A DNA stretch of 38,261 nucleotides from an uncultured Bacteroidota bacterium. GTDB taxonomy: Bacteria; Bacteroidota; Bacteroidia; Bacteroidales; WCHB1-69. The stretch covers positions 7,288 to 45,548 of the forward strand of contig CACYHL010000002.1 of the NCBI GenBank assembly GCA_902774205.1. Reading direction: 5' to 3'. This document shows, one piece after another, positions 23,595 to 31,920 of this stretch. Positions within the stretch are counted from its first letter, which is position 1. Each line of letters begins with the position of its first letter. A program made the position numbers and the translations under genes. The notes under the pieces were generated by a model. It ran no database searches. It saw only the letters and a program-made list of their open reading frames with translations, and was not told the origin of the DNA.

Positions 23595-26141
23595 TCAGTC
23601 CATAAGGACAAAAGCGGCCCAATATTCTGGATTGTGAGGGTACTTTCGTCTCATCGTATTCCGTGCATAGGTAAAAGCATTTTCTATGTCAAAGCCATTT
23701 TTGCACAATTCTCCATAAAACAGCCCCATCATCTCTTCTGCCTTTTGATTTCCCACTTTCCACAAACTCATCATGATTTTGTTCACGCCAGCGAGTTTGA
23801 ATCCCCTCTGCAATCCATAGACACCCTCACTGGAACCGTTATATCCAATACCCGTTTCGCACGCAGAGAGTACGACGAGCTCACAACCATTTAGATTCAT
23901 GTGCGATATTTCGTCTGCATGCAAAATGCCGTCCTCACCGCTGATGGGTGGTTTCAACGTGTCATTTGTCCAATATCTGTTGGCTCCTGCAAAGAAAAGA
24001 ACAGAATTATGCATGGCTTGACTGGGATCTATACTGTTGTCAAAATAACCGTGCGAATCGATATGCAGGAATCTGACACCTCGCCCGTCCAACCACTTGA
24101 ATGACCTCTCCGTAGCTTGGCTGGAAGTCCATTTTTTTACATTGGAGACATTCCCATTTTGCAATATGGAAGAGATCGTGTCAATTTCGCCAGAACCGAG
24201 ATAAGCCAATGGCTGGTGACATCCGATAGCCCTGTACGCATCCTCTCTTGGCATTACATGGTCTCCATACGTATACTCGATGGCACCCCATAGACAAAAT
24301 CCGCCATCGGAACTGGTTTTTCCTCCTTTCTTCAACTCAATAATTTTCTGACAGTTGGAAACCAGTTTAAAATCAAACAAATCGCACAAATATCGGTCAC
24401 TGCCACAGGACAACGCAGGTATGCATACGCTGTTGAAAACACCAGAAGTCGTATAGTACACTTTTTTTACACCTTTAAGGAGACTGTTTACATTGTTGAA
24501 AACCATTGACGTTAGTTCGGTATTATGGTACACAACATCTGGAGTCCCCTGCAAAAACCGCTCAATTTCTTCCTTGCTTGCAATGCGGACAAACGATACA
24601 TTGCTTGAATTGCCTCCTTTCTTCAAGACCAGACAATACAGTTGTCCATGCTGAGTTTCTGCAAACTGGAGAACCGCCTCGTCATCACCAAGTCTCTCCA
24701 ACAAAACATCTCTTGTCGGATGTTTCTCGAAATTACGGTATTGGTATTCCCAGCACCTGTTCGAAACCTCATTGTCAAGCGTTGTTATTTCCTTTTCAAG
24801 TTCACGTATCACCCGCATGTTGCCCAAACCAGACACATAGCGCCGGGCATCCAATTCTCTTTTGCAGTTGACCATACGTTTATATTTTTTTGTAAGTCCC
24901 TCGTCATTCAATGCCCTCACAGCATTTTCAATCGCCATCTCGGATCTTAAATACAGTCCTTGCTGAAACATGTTATTGTCAAAGCAAAGATTTGCGATTT
25001 TCCTGCTGTCTGAGTGTTCATATAAATAGTTTAAGGCGTAATCATACGGTTCTTCCAACAATTTCGCAAAATGTTCACGCTCTTCTTCGGTCATCCCCCT
25101 GAAATTCTTTTCAATATTGCCACGAGCACCTACACAACAGTTTTCAATAGCGGACTCAAGTCCCCGCCAATCCTGTTTTTCCTTTAAAAGGCGAAAGCCG
25201 CACATGCTGTTCAACAAATATTCTAGATCTTCTTTATCATACCTCTCGTTCAAATACTTCATATATTCTCGCAGGAAATATTCACCATACATCTCGTCAT
25301 GAAGAAGATAACAATAGTCCGACAAGCATCCCATGTCGGAATAGTCACCGACAGACATATAAGATACCGATTGAGCCAACTTTGCAGCATAATGAACATA
25401 GGGAGCTACCGATATGGTATCACCTTCCCTCAGACTGATGGAAACAAGTTTATTGAGAAGATGCATTTTTATAGAAGGATTCATCGCTTTATCTTCGAGA
25501 AGTGCATTTTCAGCCATTTCACGTGCAACGTCCAAACCGTATCGTTCAAAGACATCGACACCCATGGATATCGCAGAGGACAAAAATTTTTCTGCTGAAT
25601 ACTTCCCTCCAAAATACTCTTCAAGTTCCTTGGGATGATCAACCAAGTATAAAACAGACCTGCGCATTACCTCAGAATAAAAAACAGCCTGGGATTCATT
25701 GCCAATAGTGTTATAGATTTGCGCCAACCGGCACGAAACATTGAAATTATAGATATTTGCGCGAAAATCATCCAGCGATCGGAGCGTGTCCGCTTTCAAC
25801 AGGATTTGCTCTGCCTTGTCGTATTCTCCGACATGGATATAGCAATCTGTCAACACACACATGTTTTCCACCCTTTTCCTCCTGCTTCCGGATTCCAAGA
25901 AACCAGCATTCGACTCCATTATATAGATTGCCGCATGATAATTCCCGTTGTCAACAAGATTTTCGACGAGTGAGGTCGTGAGTTTGGCATTAAAGACATG
26001 GACATTTTCAGGATCAGTCTTCTCAGCCACAAATATGACACCACCTATAATCAGTATGGGCACAAGAACATACAACGCCACTACAAAAAGCAAACGAAAG
26101 ATATCATATAGCAATCCCCAAAAAATATCTTTGGCACGCAT
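23595..26141 (-). CDS. Membrane-anchored TPR-CHAT protease
   Basis: The N terminus has one strong transmembrane helix (about 14-36, FVVALYVLVPILIIGGVIFVA), then about 400 residues of helical repeats with TPR-like pairs (YHAAIYIMESNAGFL, GEYDKAEQILLKADTL). The C-terminal part is a CHAT caspase-fold domain: catalytic His697 in FLHIDSHGYF and Cys761 in VVLSACETGIG, followed by the family signature GVNKIMMSLWKV and an ending PEYWAAFVLMD. CHAT proteases cleave protein substrates after activation through their TPR region, as in Csx29 of type III-E CRISPR and in gasdermin-type defence. This one should sit with its domains on one face of the inner membrane. An alternative ATG at 26174 would add 11 residues. 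Neighbours are a caspase, small membrane proteins and a sigma factor pair. Confidence 0.88.
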   Translation of the reverse strand: MRAKDIFWGLLYDIFRLLFVVALYVLVPILIIGGVIFVAEKTDPENVHVFNAKLTTSLVENLVDNGNYHAAIYIMESNAGFLESGSRRKRVENMCVLTDCYIHVGEYDKAEQILLKADTLRSLDDFRANIYNFNVSCRLAQIYNTIGNESQAVFYSEVMRRSVLYLVDHPKELEEYFGGKYSAEKFLSSAISMGVDVFERYGLDVAREMAENALLEDKAMNPSIKMHLLNKLVSISLREGDTISVAPYVHYAAKLAQSVSYMSVGDYSDMGCLSDYCYLLHDEMYGEYFLREYMKYLNERYDKEDLEYLLNSMCGFRLLKEKQDWRGLESAIENCCVGARGNIEKNFRGMTEEEREHFAKLLEEPYDYALNYLYEHSDSRKIANLCFDNNMFQQGLYLRSEMAIENAVRALNDEGLTKKYKRMVNCKRELDARRYVSGLGNMRVIRELEKEITTLDNEVSNRCWEYQYRNFEKHPTRDVLLERLGDDEAVLQFAETQHGQLYCLVLKKGGNSSNVSFVRIASKEEIERFLQGTPDVVYHNTELTSMVFNNVNSLLKGVKKVYYTTSGVFNSVCIPALSCGSDRYLCDLFDFKLVSNCQKIIELKKGGKTSSDGGFCLWGAIEYTYGDHVMPREDAYRAIGCHQPLAYLGSGEIDTISSILQNGNVSNVKKWTSSQATERSFKWLDGRGVRFLHIDSHGYFDNSIDPSQAMHNSVLFFAGANRYWTNDTLKPPISGEDGILHADEISHMNLNGCELVVLSACETGIGYNGSSEGVYGLQRGFKLAGVNKIMMSLWKVGNQKAEEMMGLFYGELCKNGFDIENAFTYARNTMRRKYPHNPEYWAAFVLMD

Positions 26142-26161
26142 GAACTTTAATAAAAAATATC

Positions 26162-26169
26162 TATTTTTG
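26162..26169 (+). promoter_or_regulatory. -7 box TATTTTTG just before 26175
   Basis: It is followed by CACATATG. Transcription starting about 6-8 bases downstream would begin at or next to the ATG at 26175, giving a leaderless or almost leaderless mRNA. Confidence 0.45.
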
Positions 26170-26174
26170 CACAT

Positions 26175-26402
26175 ATGATTCTTTCTATAGCAAAGTGGCT
26201 TGTTTTTATCGTCTGCAGTCTGTTTGCATACAGAACTGTCTATGATGTCTGCGTAAATAGAAAGAGTCCTATTGAAACTATTCGAGACCTTTTCTTAAGG
26301 TCATTTGTGCAAGGCTCTTTCATCATTTTTATTATCGTATTATTCTTCATAGCAGCCGGTTACTTGATATATATTTCCATATTCGGCACTCAATTATTTT
26401 AA
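26175..26402 (+). CDS. Small two-helix membrane protein, unknown function
   Basis: The 75-residue product has hydrophobic segments at about 3-19 and 46-70 with a basic loop between (NRKSPIETIRDLFLRSF). It is embedded among the minus-strand protease genes but runs on the plus strand. Its ATG shares the CATATG palindrome with an alternative start codon of the CHAT gene, and its stop overlaps the stop region of the 26399-27403 gene. A -7 box lies right before the start. It could be a small inner-membrane partner or antitoxin-like regulator of the CHAT protein. That is inference. Confidence 0.5.
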   Translation: MILSIAKWLVFIVCSLFAYRTVYDVCVNRKSPIETIRDLFLRSFVQGSFIIFIIVLFFIAAGYLIYISIFGTQLF

Positions 26403-27403
26403 GGGAAACGGACTTTGTTCATAAAATGAACGACCACTTCGTTTCCACCATATTTGTCAGGTTCCAAAACAGACAACACACACTCCTCGTCTCCATTTTG
26501 CGATTTAAGAATCGCAAATGACCAATACCATATTCCAACACTGTCCATAGCTGTATCACCCCAAAGTTTGTATGTTGAAACACACATGGGATTGCCATTA
26601 ATGGAAGAATTCAGAAAACTCACTTCAATCGCATCTGACTCCGAATAACATGAATCCGGAAAATCTTTAGACAATTCTTCTGAAAAGGACAATCGCGAGA
26701 AATGCTTTTCGATCGAACTGTGTACAGTTGCGACGCCACCATTCCCAGTATCAAATATAAACTTTCTTCCGCCACAACTTCCACTTATATCAGTCCAGCT
26801 GTCAAGTGGCGAAAAGACAATAAGTCCATCTGTCATTTCGCTATCATACAAGATCTCCACTGGCTGGCTACGCACACGATAAAAAACCTTTTCAAATGAA
26901 GGGCCATAGCAGATGGCGACAAACAACACGCTGTACACTATTCCAATCCATCCCAAAGCACCCACGTTCCTCGTTGTTTTGGGAATACCATCAACAACGC
27001 ACTTCACGTGACGGATATAAAAAAACAAAAAAATCAAGAAAAGACTCACAAATGCTTGCAGGACATACAGTACGATTATTTGAAAATGCCTGTACGCCAT
27101 TAGTTCCCTACCGACAGCATCATGCATCAGTAGAAATAACACAATTGAAAGCCGCATTGCCAAAATCGAATTGGTTTTGCCTGAAAGCAGGGAGAATATT
27201 GCTGCAAGAGAATAAAACAAGCAACAGGCACACCCGGGGACAAAAAGCACATAATGGTCTGCTTGAAATATTGGAGCATGTGACAACCGGACAAGGTCAA
27301 CTAATGAAAGCGCATAGAGCAGCGTCAATGCGAAATAAGCATACAAAAACGCTGACAGCCACTTACTTGGGACAAACTTTTTATCTACCGCTTCCTTTTC
27401 CAT
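26399..27403 (-). CDS. Multi-pass membrane protein with a periplasmic or cytosolic sensor-like domain
   Basis: From the ATG at 27403 the protein has 334 residues. Five or six hydrophobic segments fill the first 180 (FLYAYFALTLLYALSLV, CACCLFYSLAAIFSLL, LSIVLFLLMH, IIVLYVLQAFVSLFLIFLFFY, IGIVYSVLFVAICYG). The last 150 residues form a soluble beta-rich domain with several Cys and Trp-Tyr-rich strands. The start overlaps the caspase stop by 19 bases; the longer ORF from 27454 would overlap by 70. It may sense an envelope signal or hold the caspase at the membrane. The family was not recognised. Confidence 0.65.
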   Translation of the reverse strand: MEKEAVDKKFVPSKWLSAFLYAYFALTLLYALSLVDLVRLSHAPIFQADHYVLFVPGCACCLFYSLAAIFSLLSGKTNSILAMRLSIVLFLLMHDAVGRELMAYRHFQIIVLYVLQAFVSLFLIFLFFYIRHVKCVVDGIPKTTRNVGALGWIGIVYSVLFVAICYGPSFEKVFYRVRSQPVEILYDSEMTDGLIVFSPLDSWTDISGSCGGRKFIFDTGNGGVATVHSSIEKHFSRLSFSEELSKDFPDSCYSESDAIEVSFLNSSINGNPMCVSTYKLWGDTAMDSVGIWYWSFAILKSQNGDEECVLSVLEPDKYGGNEVVVHFMNKVRFP

Positions 27404-28512
27404 ATAACGAACATCAATATTAACAAAAAAAGCAACCCTCCACACGATGCCCAAAGAAAGATCTTCAGTTTCTGCTCACACGTTGCCTTATCACCGTTTT
27501 TCGATACACTGTTCTCTCTTTCCAACAGATATTTAAGGCCGAAATTGGTTTTTATTATTGGTGTCTGGTATGGGACATTGCATGTCATTCTTTTATACAC
27601 ACAGTCGAAAAACAAAGAATCTTTCACAATATCATCACAAGACAATGCATAACATACGGCATAGGATAACGAACCATATCCAACACTCTTCACTTTTGTT
27701 TCCCTATTGCGCTCGCAACTGCGACATGCACCGACATACACTATTTTAGATTTCCCATAGTCAATCCGAGCAGTGTCCTGAACGTCATATTTTTTTCTGA
27801 GATCAGATTTTTCTTTTTCTGAAATGCTATCTCCACCAAAAATATCATCAACTCCACGTACTACAATTGAGTCATGCCGAGCAGAGACGTCACCTTTTTC
27901 TCCTCCTCCGCTATGGCACGCATCCGCGAAAATTAGAACAAGCCCTTCTTCGCCTAGTATATCTGACAATTTAGCAACATAGCAATTCAGGCTGTCGTCC
28001 AAAAGATGATTCTGTCCGTTGTATGCCTGAGTTTTCTTCATACAGGCATCATACGGAACAAAAGCTTCGTCCAAACCATCCGGCTCCGTGTTGACAGACT
28101 CTCGGCTATAGACTTGTTGTCCATGGCAAGAAAAATGAATAACAACGGTGTCACCACTACTGACAGAGTCAATTAATTGACACATGGCACCCTTTATGCC
28201 TGAGCATGTAGCAGCGTCATCCTCAAGAACATCCACATCAAACCCCCAATAATTCAGCCACTTTTGTAAAAGTTCAATATCATTGTGCGCGCTTATAGTA
28301 CACCATGCTGAGTCCTTGTATTTCGACACACCTACCAAGAGTGCATGCCTTGTACCTGTTGCGCCGGAGCTGGAGGAAGGCATATCGCCAATCTCCATGC
28401 GCGTGCTGTCGCTTTCGATAAGCCCTGTTCCCTTGGAATCATCACCGCAACGGGAAAAGAGAAAGACAAAGGCAAAGGCAGTGAGGTAAATAAAAAAAAC
28501 AAATCGTTTCAT
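27385..28512 (-). CDS. Caspase-like (C14, metacaspase-type) lipoprotein with C-terminal membrane helix
   Basis: The N terminus is a lipoprotein signal (lipobox-like FLFSRC with Cys21, followed by GDD). The caspase fold runs from HALLVGVSKYKDS to about residue 290. Catalytic His130 lies in VVIHFSCHGQQ and Cys199 in LIFADACHSGGG, both standard for peptidase C14. A C-terminal hydrophobic helix (about 350-370, IFLWASCGGLLFLLILMFVIW) ends in Lys/Arg, so the protein could be doubly anchored with the protease domain in the periplasm. It likely cleaves after Arg, Lys or Asp, but specificity cannot be read. Start and stop overlap both neighbours (ATGA upstream, 19 bases downstream), a tight operon with the small anchor gene and the multi-pass protein. 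Confidence 0.88.
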   Translation of the reverse strand: MKRFVFFIYLTAFAFVFLFSRCGDDSKGTGLIESDSTRMEIGDMPSSSSGATGTRHALLVGVSKYKDSAWCTISAHNDIELLQKWLNYWGFDVDVLEDDAATCSGIKGAMCQLIDSVSSGDTVVIHFSCHGQQVYSRESVNTEPDGLDEAFVPYDACMKKTQAYNGQNHLLDDSLNCYVAKLSDILGEEGLVLIFADACHSGGGEKGDVSARHDSIVVRGVDDIFGGDSISEKEKSDLRKKYDVQDTARIDYGKSKIVYVGACRSCERNRETKVKSVGYGSLSYAVCYALSCDDIVKDSLFFDCVYKRMTCNVPYQTPIIKTNFGLKYLLERENSVSKNGDKATCEQKLKIFLWASCGGLLFLLILMFVIWKRKR

Positions 28513-28946
28513 ATCCGAGAAAGGCTGACATTCATTCTGTGTTGTTCCACCTGTTCCCTCGCATACGGGATGAAGTAATTCCTAGCAATGTTACGTTGAT
28601 CATCATCAGTGATATCTCGTACATTACCATAGGTCCTTTCAAAAACGGTTTCCATTCCCTCGTATTCATAGACCATCGTGATAGTAAGATGCCCCGTACC
28701 ATACCACAGGCTTATCATAACATGATCATCACACATATTCACCGTCCTTGGTTGAGAATGCGGCAAAATCGTACCCTTTCCATTCATCAATGAAAAATTA
28801 ATCTCCCCCAAAATAATCCTGAATTTATCCTCAATCCTTGTCTTTCTTAGTTCAATCCTGTCCATAAGCAAATCTCGAGAATAAGCGAGAATAATCGCGG
28901 CAAGGACAAAGCAAACAATAAGTATGATTAAAATCCCTTTACTCAT
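28509..28946 (-). CDS. Small single-pass membrane protein, first gene of the caspase operon
   Basis: From the ATG at 28946 the protein has 145 residues. A transmembrane helix occupies about 4-22 (GILIILIVCFVLAAIILAY). The remaining 120 residues are soluble, with alternating beta-strand-like segments (TILPHSQPRTVNMCDDHVMI, LTITMVYEYEG) and a helical end. The start sits behind a -7 box on the minus strand (28974-28981), with a 28-base leader. The stop overlaps the caspase start as ATGA, so translation is coupled. No domain was recognised. A regulatory or anchoring partner of the caspase is plausible. Confidence 0.65.
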   Translation of the reverse strand: MSKGILIILIVCFVLAAIILAYSRDLLMDRIELRKTRIEDKFRIILGEINFSLMNGKGTILPHSQPRTVNMCDDHVMISLWYGTGHLTITMVYEYEGMETVFERTYGNVRDITDDDQRNIARNYFIPYAREQVEQHRMNVSLSRI

Positions 28947-28973
28947 TTTTGAAAAATCTCTTTTTCGAGGTTG

Positions 28974-28981
28974 CAAAAATA
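28974..28981 (-). promoter_or_regulatory. -7 box TATTTTTG driving the caspase operon leftward
   Basis: On the plus strand it reads CAAAAATA. It is followed, in minus direction, by CAACC. It lies about 27 bases from the ATG at 28946 and 54 bases from the divergent plus-strand box at 29036-29043. Confidence 0.6.
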
Positions 28982-29035
28982 CAAAAATGAAGCAATAAAA
29001 TTTCCAGTCATTTCAAAACGTGTCATTTTTATTTA

Positions 29036-29043
29036 TACTTTTG
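29036..29043 (+). promoter_or_regulatory. -7 box TACTTTTG driving the sigma factor pair rightward
   Basis: It is followed by CAATCG. It lies 25 bases before the ATG at 29069. Together with 28974-28981 it forms a divergent promoter region of about 120 bases, where one regulator could control both halves. Confidence 0.6.
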
Positions 29044-29068
29044 CAATCGAAACTTTGGAATTTCAGAC

Positions 29069-29635
29069 ATGGACTTAACTCTGCGAAAAACAATAAATGC
29101 ATTCATCGAAAGTGCGAGGCCCAAAGTCATGTCCTTCCTCCATAAAAATTATTCATCCCTCAATGATGCAGACATCGAGGACATCGTGCAAGACTCAAGT
29201 TGCCTCTTGTGGCAGAATATTGAAAACGACAAGTACGAAAAGCGGGAAGCCGCCCTTTCAACATATTACCTGTCAATATGCAAGAACCAGGCGAACAACA
29301 GGTGTCGGGCACATAGGACGATAATTGATCCTTTGGAAAATGTACTGGAATTGAGTATGTACAAGGATGAGAATGTGGAGTATCTGCTAGAGATGAGTAG
29401 CAGCAGAAATCAGATTCTTGATGCAATGGAAGGGATTGTAAAATCATTTCCAAAGCCCTGCAATTCAATTCTTTGGAATTTCTACTGGGCAAATTTTTCA
29501 ATGGAAGAAATAGCAAATTTTGAAGGTTACAAAAATGCGGACGTCGCAAAAAGCAAAAAGAGCAAATGTCTTTCAAAATTTAAAAATCATATCAATACAA
29601 TATGTAAACAAAACAGATGGACACTGACAGACTGA
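29069..29635 (+). CDS. Sigma-70 (ECF-like) RNA polymerase sigma factor
   Basis: The N-terminal half has region 2: DADIEDIVQDSSCLLWQNI corresponds to the core-binding DAEDIVQ helix, and AALSTYYLSICKNQANNRCR resembles the -10-recognition helix. The C-terminal half has region 4, SILWNFYWANFSMEEIANFE then GYKNADVAKSKKSKCLSKFK, with the expected helix-turn-helix. At 188 residues it is the length of an extracytoplasmic-function sigma factor. The next gene overlaps its end by 19 bases and encodes a membrane protein that could act as anti-sigma factor. Targets probably include the nearby protease genes, but no -33/-7 variant distinguishes them by eye. Confidence 0.82.
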   Translation: MDLTLRKTINAFIESARPKVMSFLHKNYSSLNDADIEDIVQDSSCLLWQNIENDKYEKREAALSTYYLSICKNQANNRCRAHRTIIDPLENVLELSMYKDENVEYLLEMSSSRNQILDAMEGIVKSFPKPCNSILWNFYWANFSMEEIANFEGYKNADVAKSKKSKCLSKFKNHINTICKQNRWTLTD

Positions 29636-30279
29636 TTGAAATTGATGATACGATTGATAGATTCCTGAGAGGACAGATGTCGCCGGAAGAAGAAGCGTCA
29701 TTCAAAAGTGATTTGGAAAATGACGCTAACCTCAAGGCCCGTGCAATTTCACAGGCTATGATGGTCAGAAGCATGCAGAATCTAAAAGCGACAACTAGCG
29801 CCACGCGGAATCCGACAGCTGCAACAACTGTTACACCCAAATGGAGAATTGGAATCTGGTCAGCTGCTGCGATAATTGTTCTGATCATCTGCTCAGTTCC
29901 TTGCATAAAATTATACCAGTCAACGCAATTGGCAGACAACTACCTTGCGATGCACGAAGTTCCCTACACACCGAGCCGTGGGGGAGACTCACTAACACAG
30001 GTAGAACTGAACACCGTATTTGAATCGGTTAAGTCACACAAAGACCTAAACAGGAGCATTGAAAAACTAGAAAATATCAGAAAACAGATAAATGAGGACA
30101 AAATCTGCAATTACGGCTATTACGAATATGAAGTCACTTGGTATTTATCTTTAGCTTATCTGGAAAAAGGGAAACGCAGAAAGGCAGCACAGTTGCTTCA
30201 GGATTTCATAGAATCCCATCCTAATGAACCTCGATTGGGTGACATGAAAGAACTGCTCAACAGAGTCAAGGACATTTAA
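29617..30279 (+). CDS. Transmembrane TPR protein, probable anti-sigma factor
   Basis: Residues 1-76 are cytosolic and acidic (IDRFLRGQMSPEEEASFKSD), like the short N-terminal parts of Bacteroidetes anti-sigma proteins. There is no zinc-binding HxxxCxxC, so it is not a ZAS type. One membrane helix lies at about 78-97 (GIWSAAAIIVLIICSVPCIK). The periplasmic part (about 100-220) has TPR-like helices (EVTWYLSLAYLEKGKRRKAA then QLLQDFIESHPNEPRLGDMK). The gene overlaps the sigma factor gene by 19 bases, the usual coupling of sigma/anti-sigma pairs. It is a good candidate for proteolytic control by the nearby CHAT or caspase protein, which would release the sigma factor. That is inference. Confidence 0.7.
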   Translation: MDTDRLIEIDDTIDRFLRGQMSPEEEASFKSDLENDANLKARAISQAMMVRSMQNLKATTSATRNPTAATTVTPKWRIGIWSAAAIIVLIICSVPCIKLYQSTQLADNYLAMHEVPYTPSRGGDSLTQVELNTVFESVKSHKDLNRSIEKLENIRKQINEDKICNYGYYEYEVTWYLSLAYLEKGKRRKAAQLLQDFIESHPNEPRLGDMKELLNRVKDI

Positions 30280-30449
30280 ATTATTGTATCGCATCCACTC
30301 CCTCAAAGAGGATGTTTACACATGGAAAAATTACATAATTTAGGCATTTTCACTTTCACAATGCTCTGTCACAACTTATTGATTTGTAATTTTTTGAAAA
30401 ACTTTTAGAACCAAGAGTTTTAATCATAATAACCATTAAATAAATTGTA

Positions 30450-31475
30450 ATGAAAATATTTGTTTATGCTCTAATACTCGTTGGCTTATTTTATGGGTTG
30501 AAGATGTTAAGAAAGGACCAAAAGGAGTCCGCCGAAGAAATGGAGAAAGCCTATAAAAAGAATCTTAAACAGACTTATTCAAAAGTTTTTTCAAGAAATA
30601 CAGCAGATAATATCTCCGGTTTTTTATGTGAATCTCCATGGCACTTTTTTAAAAGCAGTTTACAACATGACACATTCGTTTTTGACTATGACAACACGGT
30701 GACAATGGTGATCAACGGCTTGGAAACAGAAGGCACGTGGCAACAGATTTCAGATTCTAAAATCATAATTCAGACACCAACACAAAAATACATTCTGACA
30801 CCGCAAGTAGAATTGGAGGAATCGGATAATAGGAAATACCAAATATGGGCATTTAGAATCGAATGCAATGCCACTGATGAAACGTTCTTCCTAATAAATG
30901 ACTTCCTAGCCAAGTCATGGCCCGAGAACAAAATATACAAGATATTATCTTGCCCAATACCATCACAATGGTCGGTGATAAGTGAACAAATTGAAGATGA
31001 AAGAAATGGCAAAAATTTCAGAGAAGAACAGGAGAAAATGCAGCAGGAGACAAGATCAAATGCCGCGAAAATTGTAGTTGAAAGATGGAGAAAGGGGAAA
31101 ATGCCCCAGAGATTATATACAAGCAAGAGATTCCGTGTCGTCGGTAGATCCATTGCTACCTTAATAATAGCGGGAGCTGTTGTTTTCTTCTTCCCAGCGG
31201 ACAGAATTTCTTGGACATTACTTATACTTGGAGCATGGCACACTTTCCAGGCTTTTGCCATTTCATCGTACGACAATCTTCCCGGATTATACGTCATAAC
31301 CTCAATAACTTACTCCGTCTCATTTTGGATAGCTTTGTTTATGACAGATTACTGCTCTATGTCATACTGGTTTACAATTATTCTGTGCTATGTACTTTGT
31401 GCACCGATTATCAAGTTGACAAATAATTACTCAAAAAAATTTTATTCCGAAGTTGAAATAGAATGCAATAAATAA
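30450..31475 (+). CDS. Membrane protein with a large soluble middle domain, unknown function
   Basis: The 341-residue product starts with a hydrophobic helix (about 3-19), then has about 210 soluble residues with beta-strand-like segments (HDTFVFDYDNTVTMVINGLE, GTWQQISDSKIIIQTPTQKY). These resemble a lipocalin-like or DUF-type barrel with GTW. Three to four C-terminal helices follow (about 232-330). A basic coiled region (EEQEKMQQETRSNAAKIVVE) links the two. The family was not recognised. It stands 170 bases after the anti-sigma gene; a small CCTC-AAA-GAGG hairpin lies in the gap. No -7 box was seen, so whether it belongs to the sigma operon is open. Confidence 0.65.
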   Translation: MKIFVYALILVGLFYGLKMLRKDQKESAEEMEKAYKKNLKQTYSKVFSRNTADNISGFLCESPWHFFKSSLQHDTFVFDYDNTVTMVINGLETEGTWQQISDSKIIIQTPTQKYILTPQVELEESDNRKYQIWAFRIECNATDETFFLINDFLAKSWPENKIYKILSCPIPSQWSVISEQIEDERNGKNFREEQEKMQQETRSNAAKIVVERWRKGKMPQRLYTSKRFRVVGRSIATLIIAGAVVFFFPADRISWTLLILGAWHTFQAFAISSYDNLPGLYVITSITYSVSFWIALFMTDYCSMSYWFTIILCYVLCAPIIKLTNNYSKKFYSEVEIECNK

Positions 31476-31508
31476 GTATTACACGTGGTACTGTTGTGGA
31501 TTACAGAC

Positions 31509-31673
31509 ATGACATGGCGACTAACTCGCAAAACACTAAAAACGATAGAAGAGGTGCTTCCTAAAATGACACAGCGCTATGCTGCCAGTGGCCCCATCGG
31601 ATTCGTCAAGAGACCAAACAGAGAACAGCAAGCGGAAGAGACTGCTGCACGAATAAAAAGCCGTATGGAGTAA
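31509..31673 (+). CDS. Doubtful small ORF, perhaps a gene remnant
   Basis: The 54-codon ORF starts MTWRLTRKTLKTIEEVLPKM and ends in the charged helix REQQAEETAARIKSRME. The helical second half looks protein-like, but there is no promoter, RBS or recognised family. It could be the 3' end of a lost gene. An 8-codon longer form begins at 31485. Confidence 0.22.
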   Translation: MTWRLTRKTLKTIEEVLPKMTQRYAASGPIGFVKRPNREQQAEETAARIKSRME

Positions 31674-31920
31674 ATCGTAGTATAGGCAAATAATATGGCA
31701 TTATCCGCGCTAATACCCATACAATTCTGTCGTACAAAACTCTCCAGCTTCCCATGCCAACGAAACGACAAACCGAAGGAGACCCATTTGGAAGCGTTCT
31801 TCTATTTTGTTGAAATACAGGAGATGGGGTAATACCGCCTTCCGTCCGTTCAGACTTCAGAACGAACAACGCGGCAAAGATACATATAAATTGAAAATTG
31901 AAAAGTTTTCGGGAAGGTGA
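31674..31920. other. Gene-free stretch with a leftward -7 box and half of a direct repeat
   Basis: A CAAAGATA sequence at 31875-31882 is a perfect minus-strand -7 box (TATCTTTG), but no credible gene follows it leftward. An 87-codon minus ORF (31606-31869) and a 45-codon plus ORF (31695-31832) have no recognisable content. The stretch is best explained as the decayed neighbour of the AAA gene, since its right end repeats the region upstream of that gene. Confidence 0.4.
31871..31909. repeat. Direct repeat left of the AAA gene
   Basis: Shares GCGGCAAAGATACA and AAATTGAAAAGTTTT, in the same order, with 33364-33421. The two copies flank the AAA gene. The right copy carries about 17 extra bases. 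Confidence 0.6.

Noticed and set aside
31606-31869. 87-codon minus-strand ORF behind the orphan -7 box
   Set aside because: Its product has no recognisable domain and overlaps other small ORFs on the plus strand; the stretch looks decayed.
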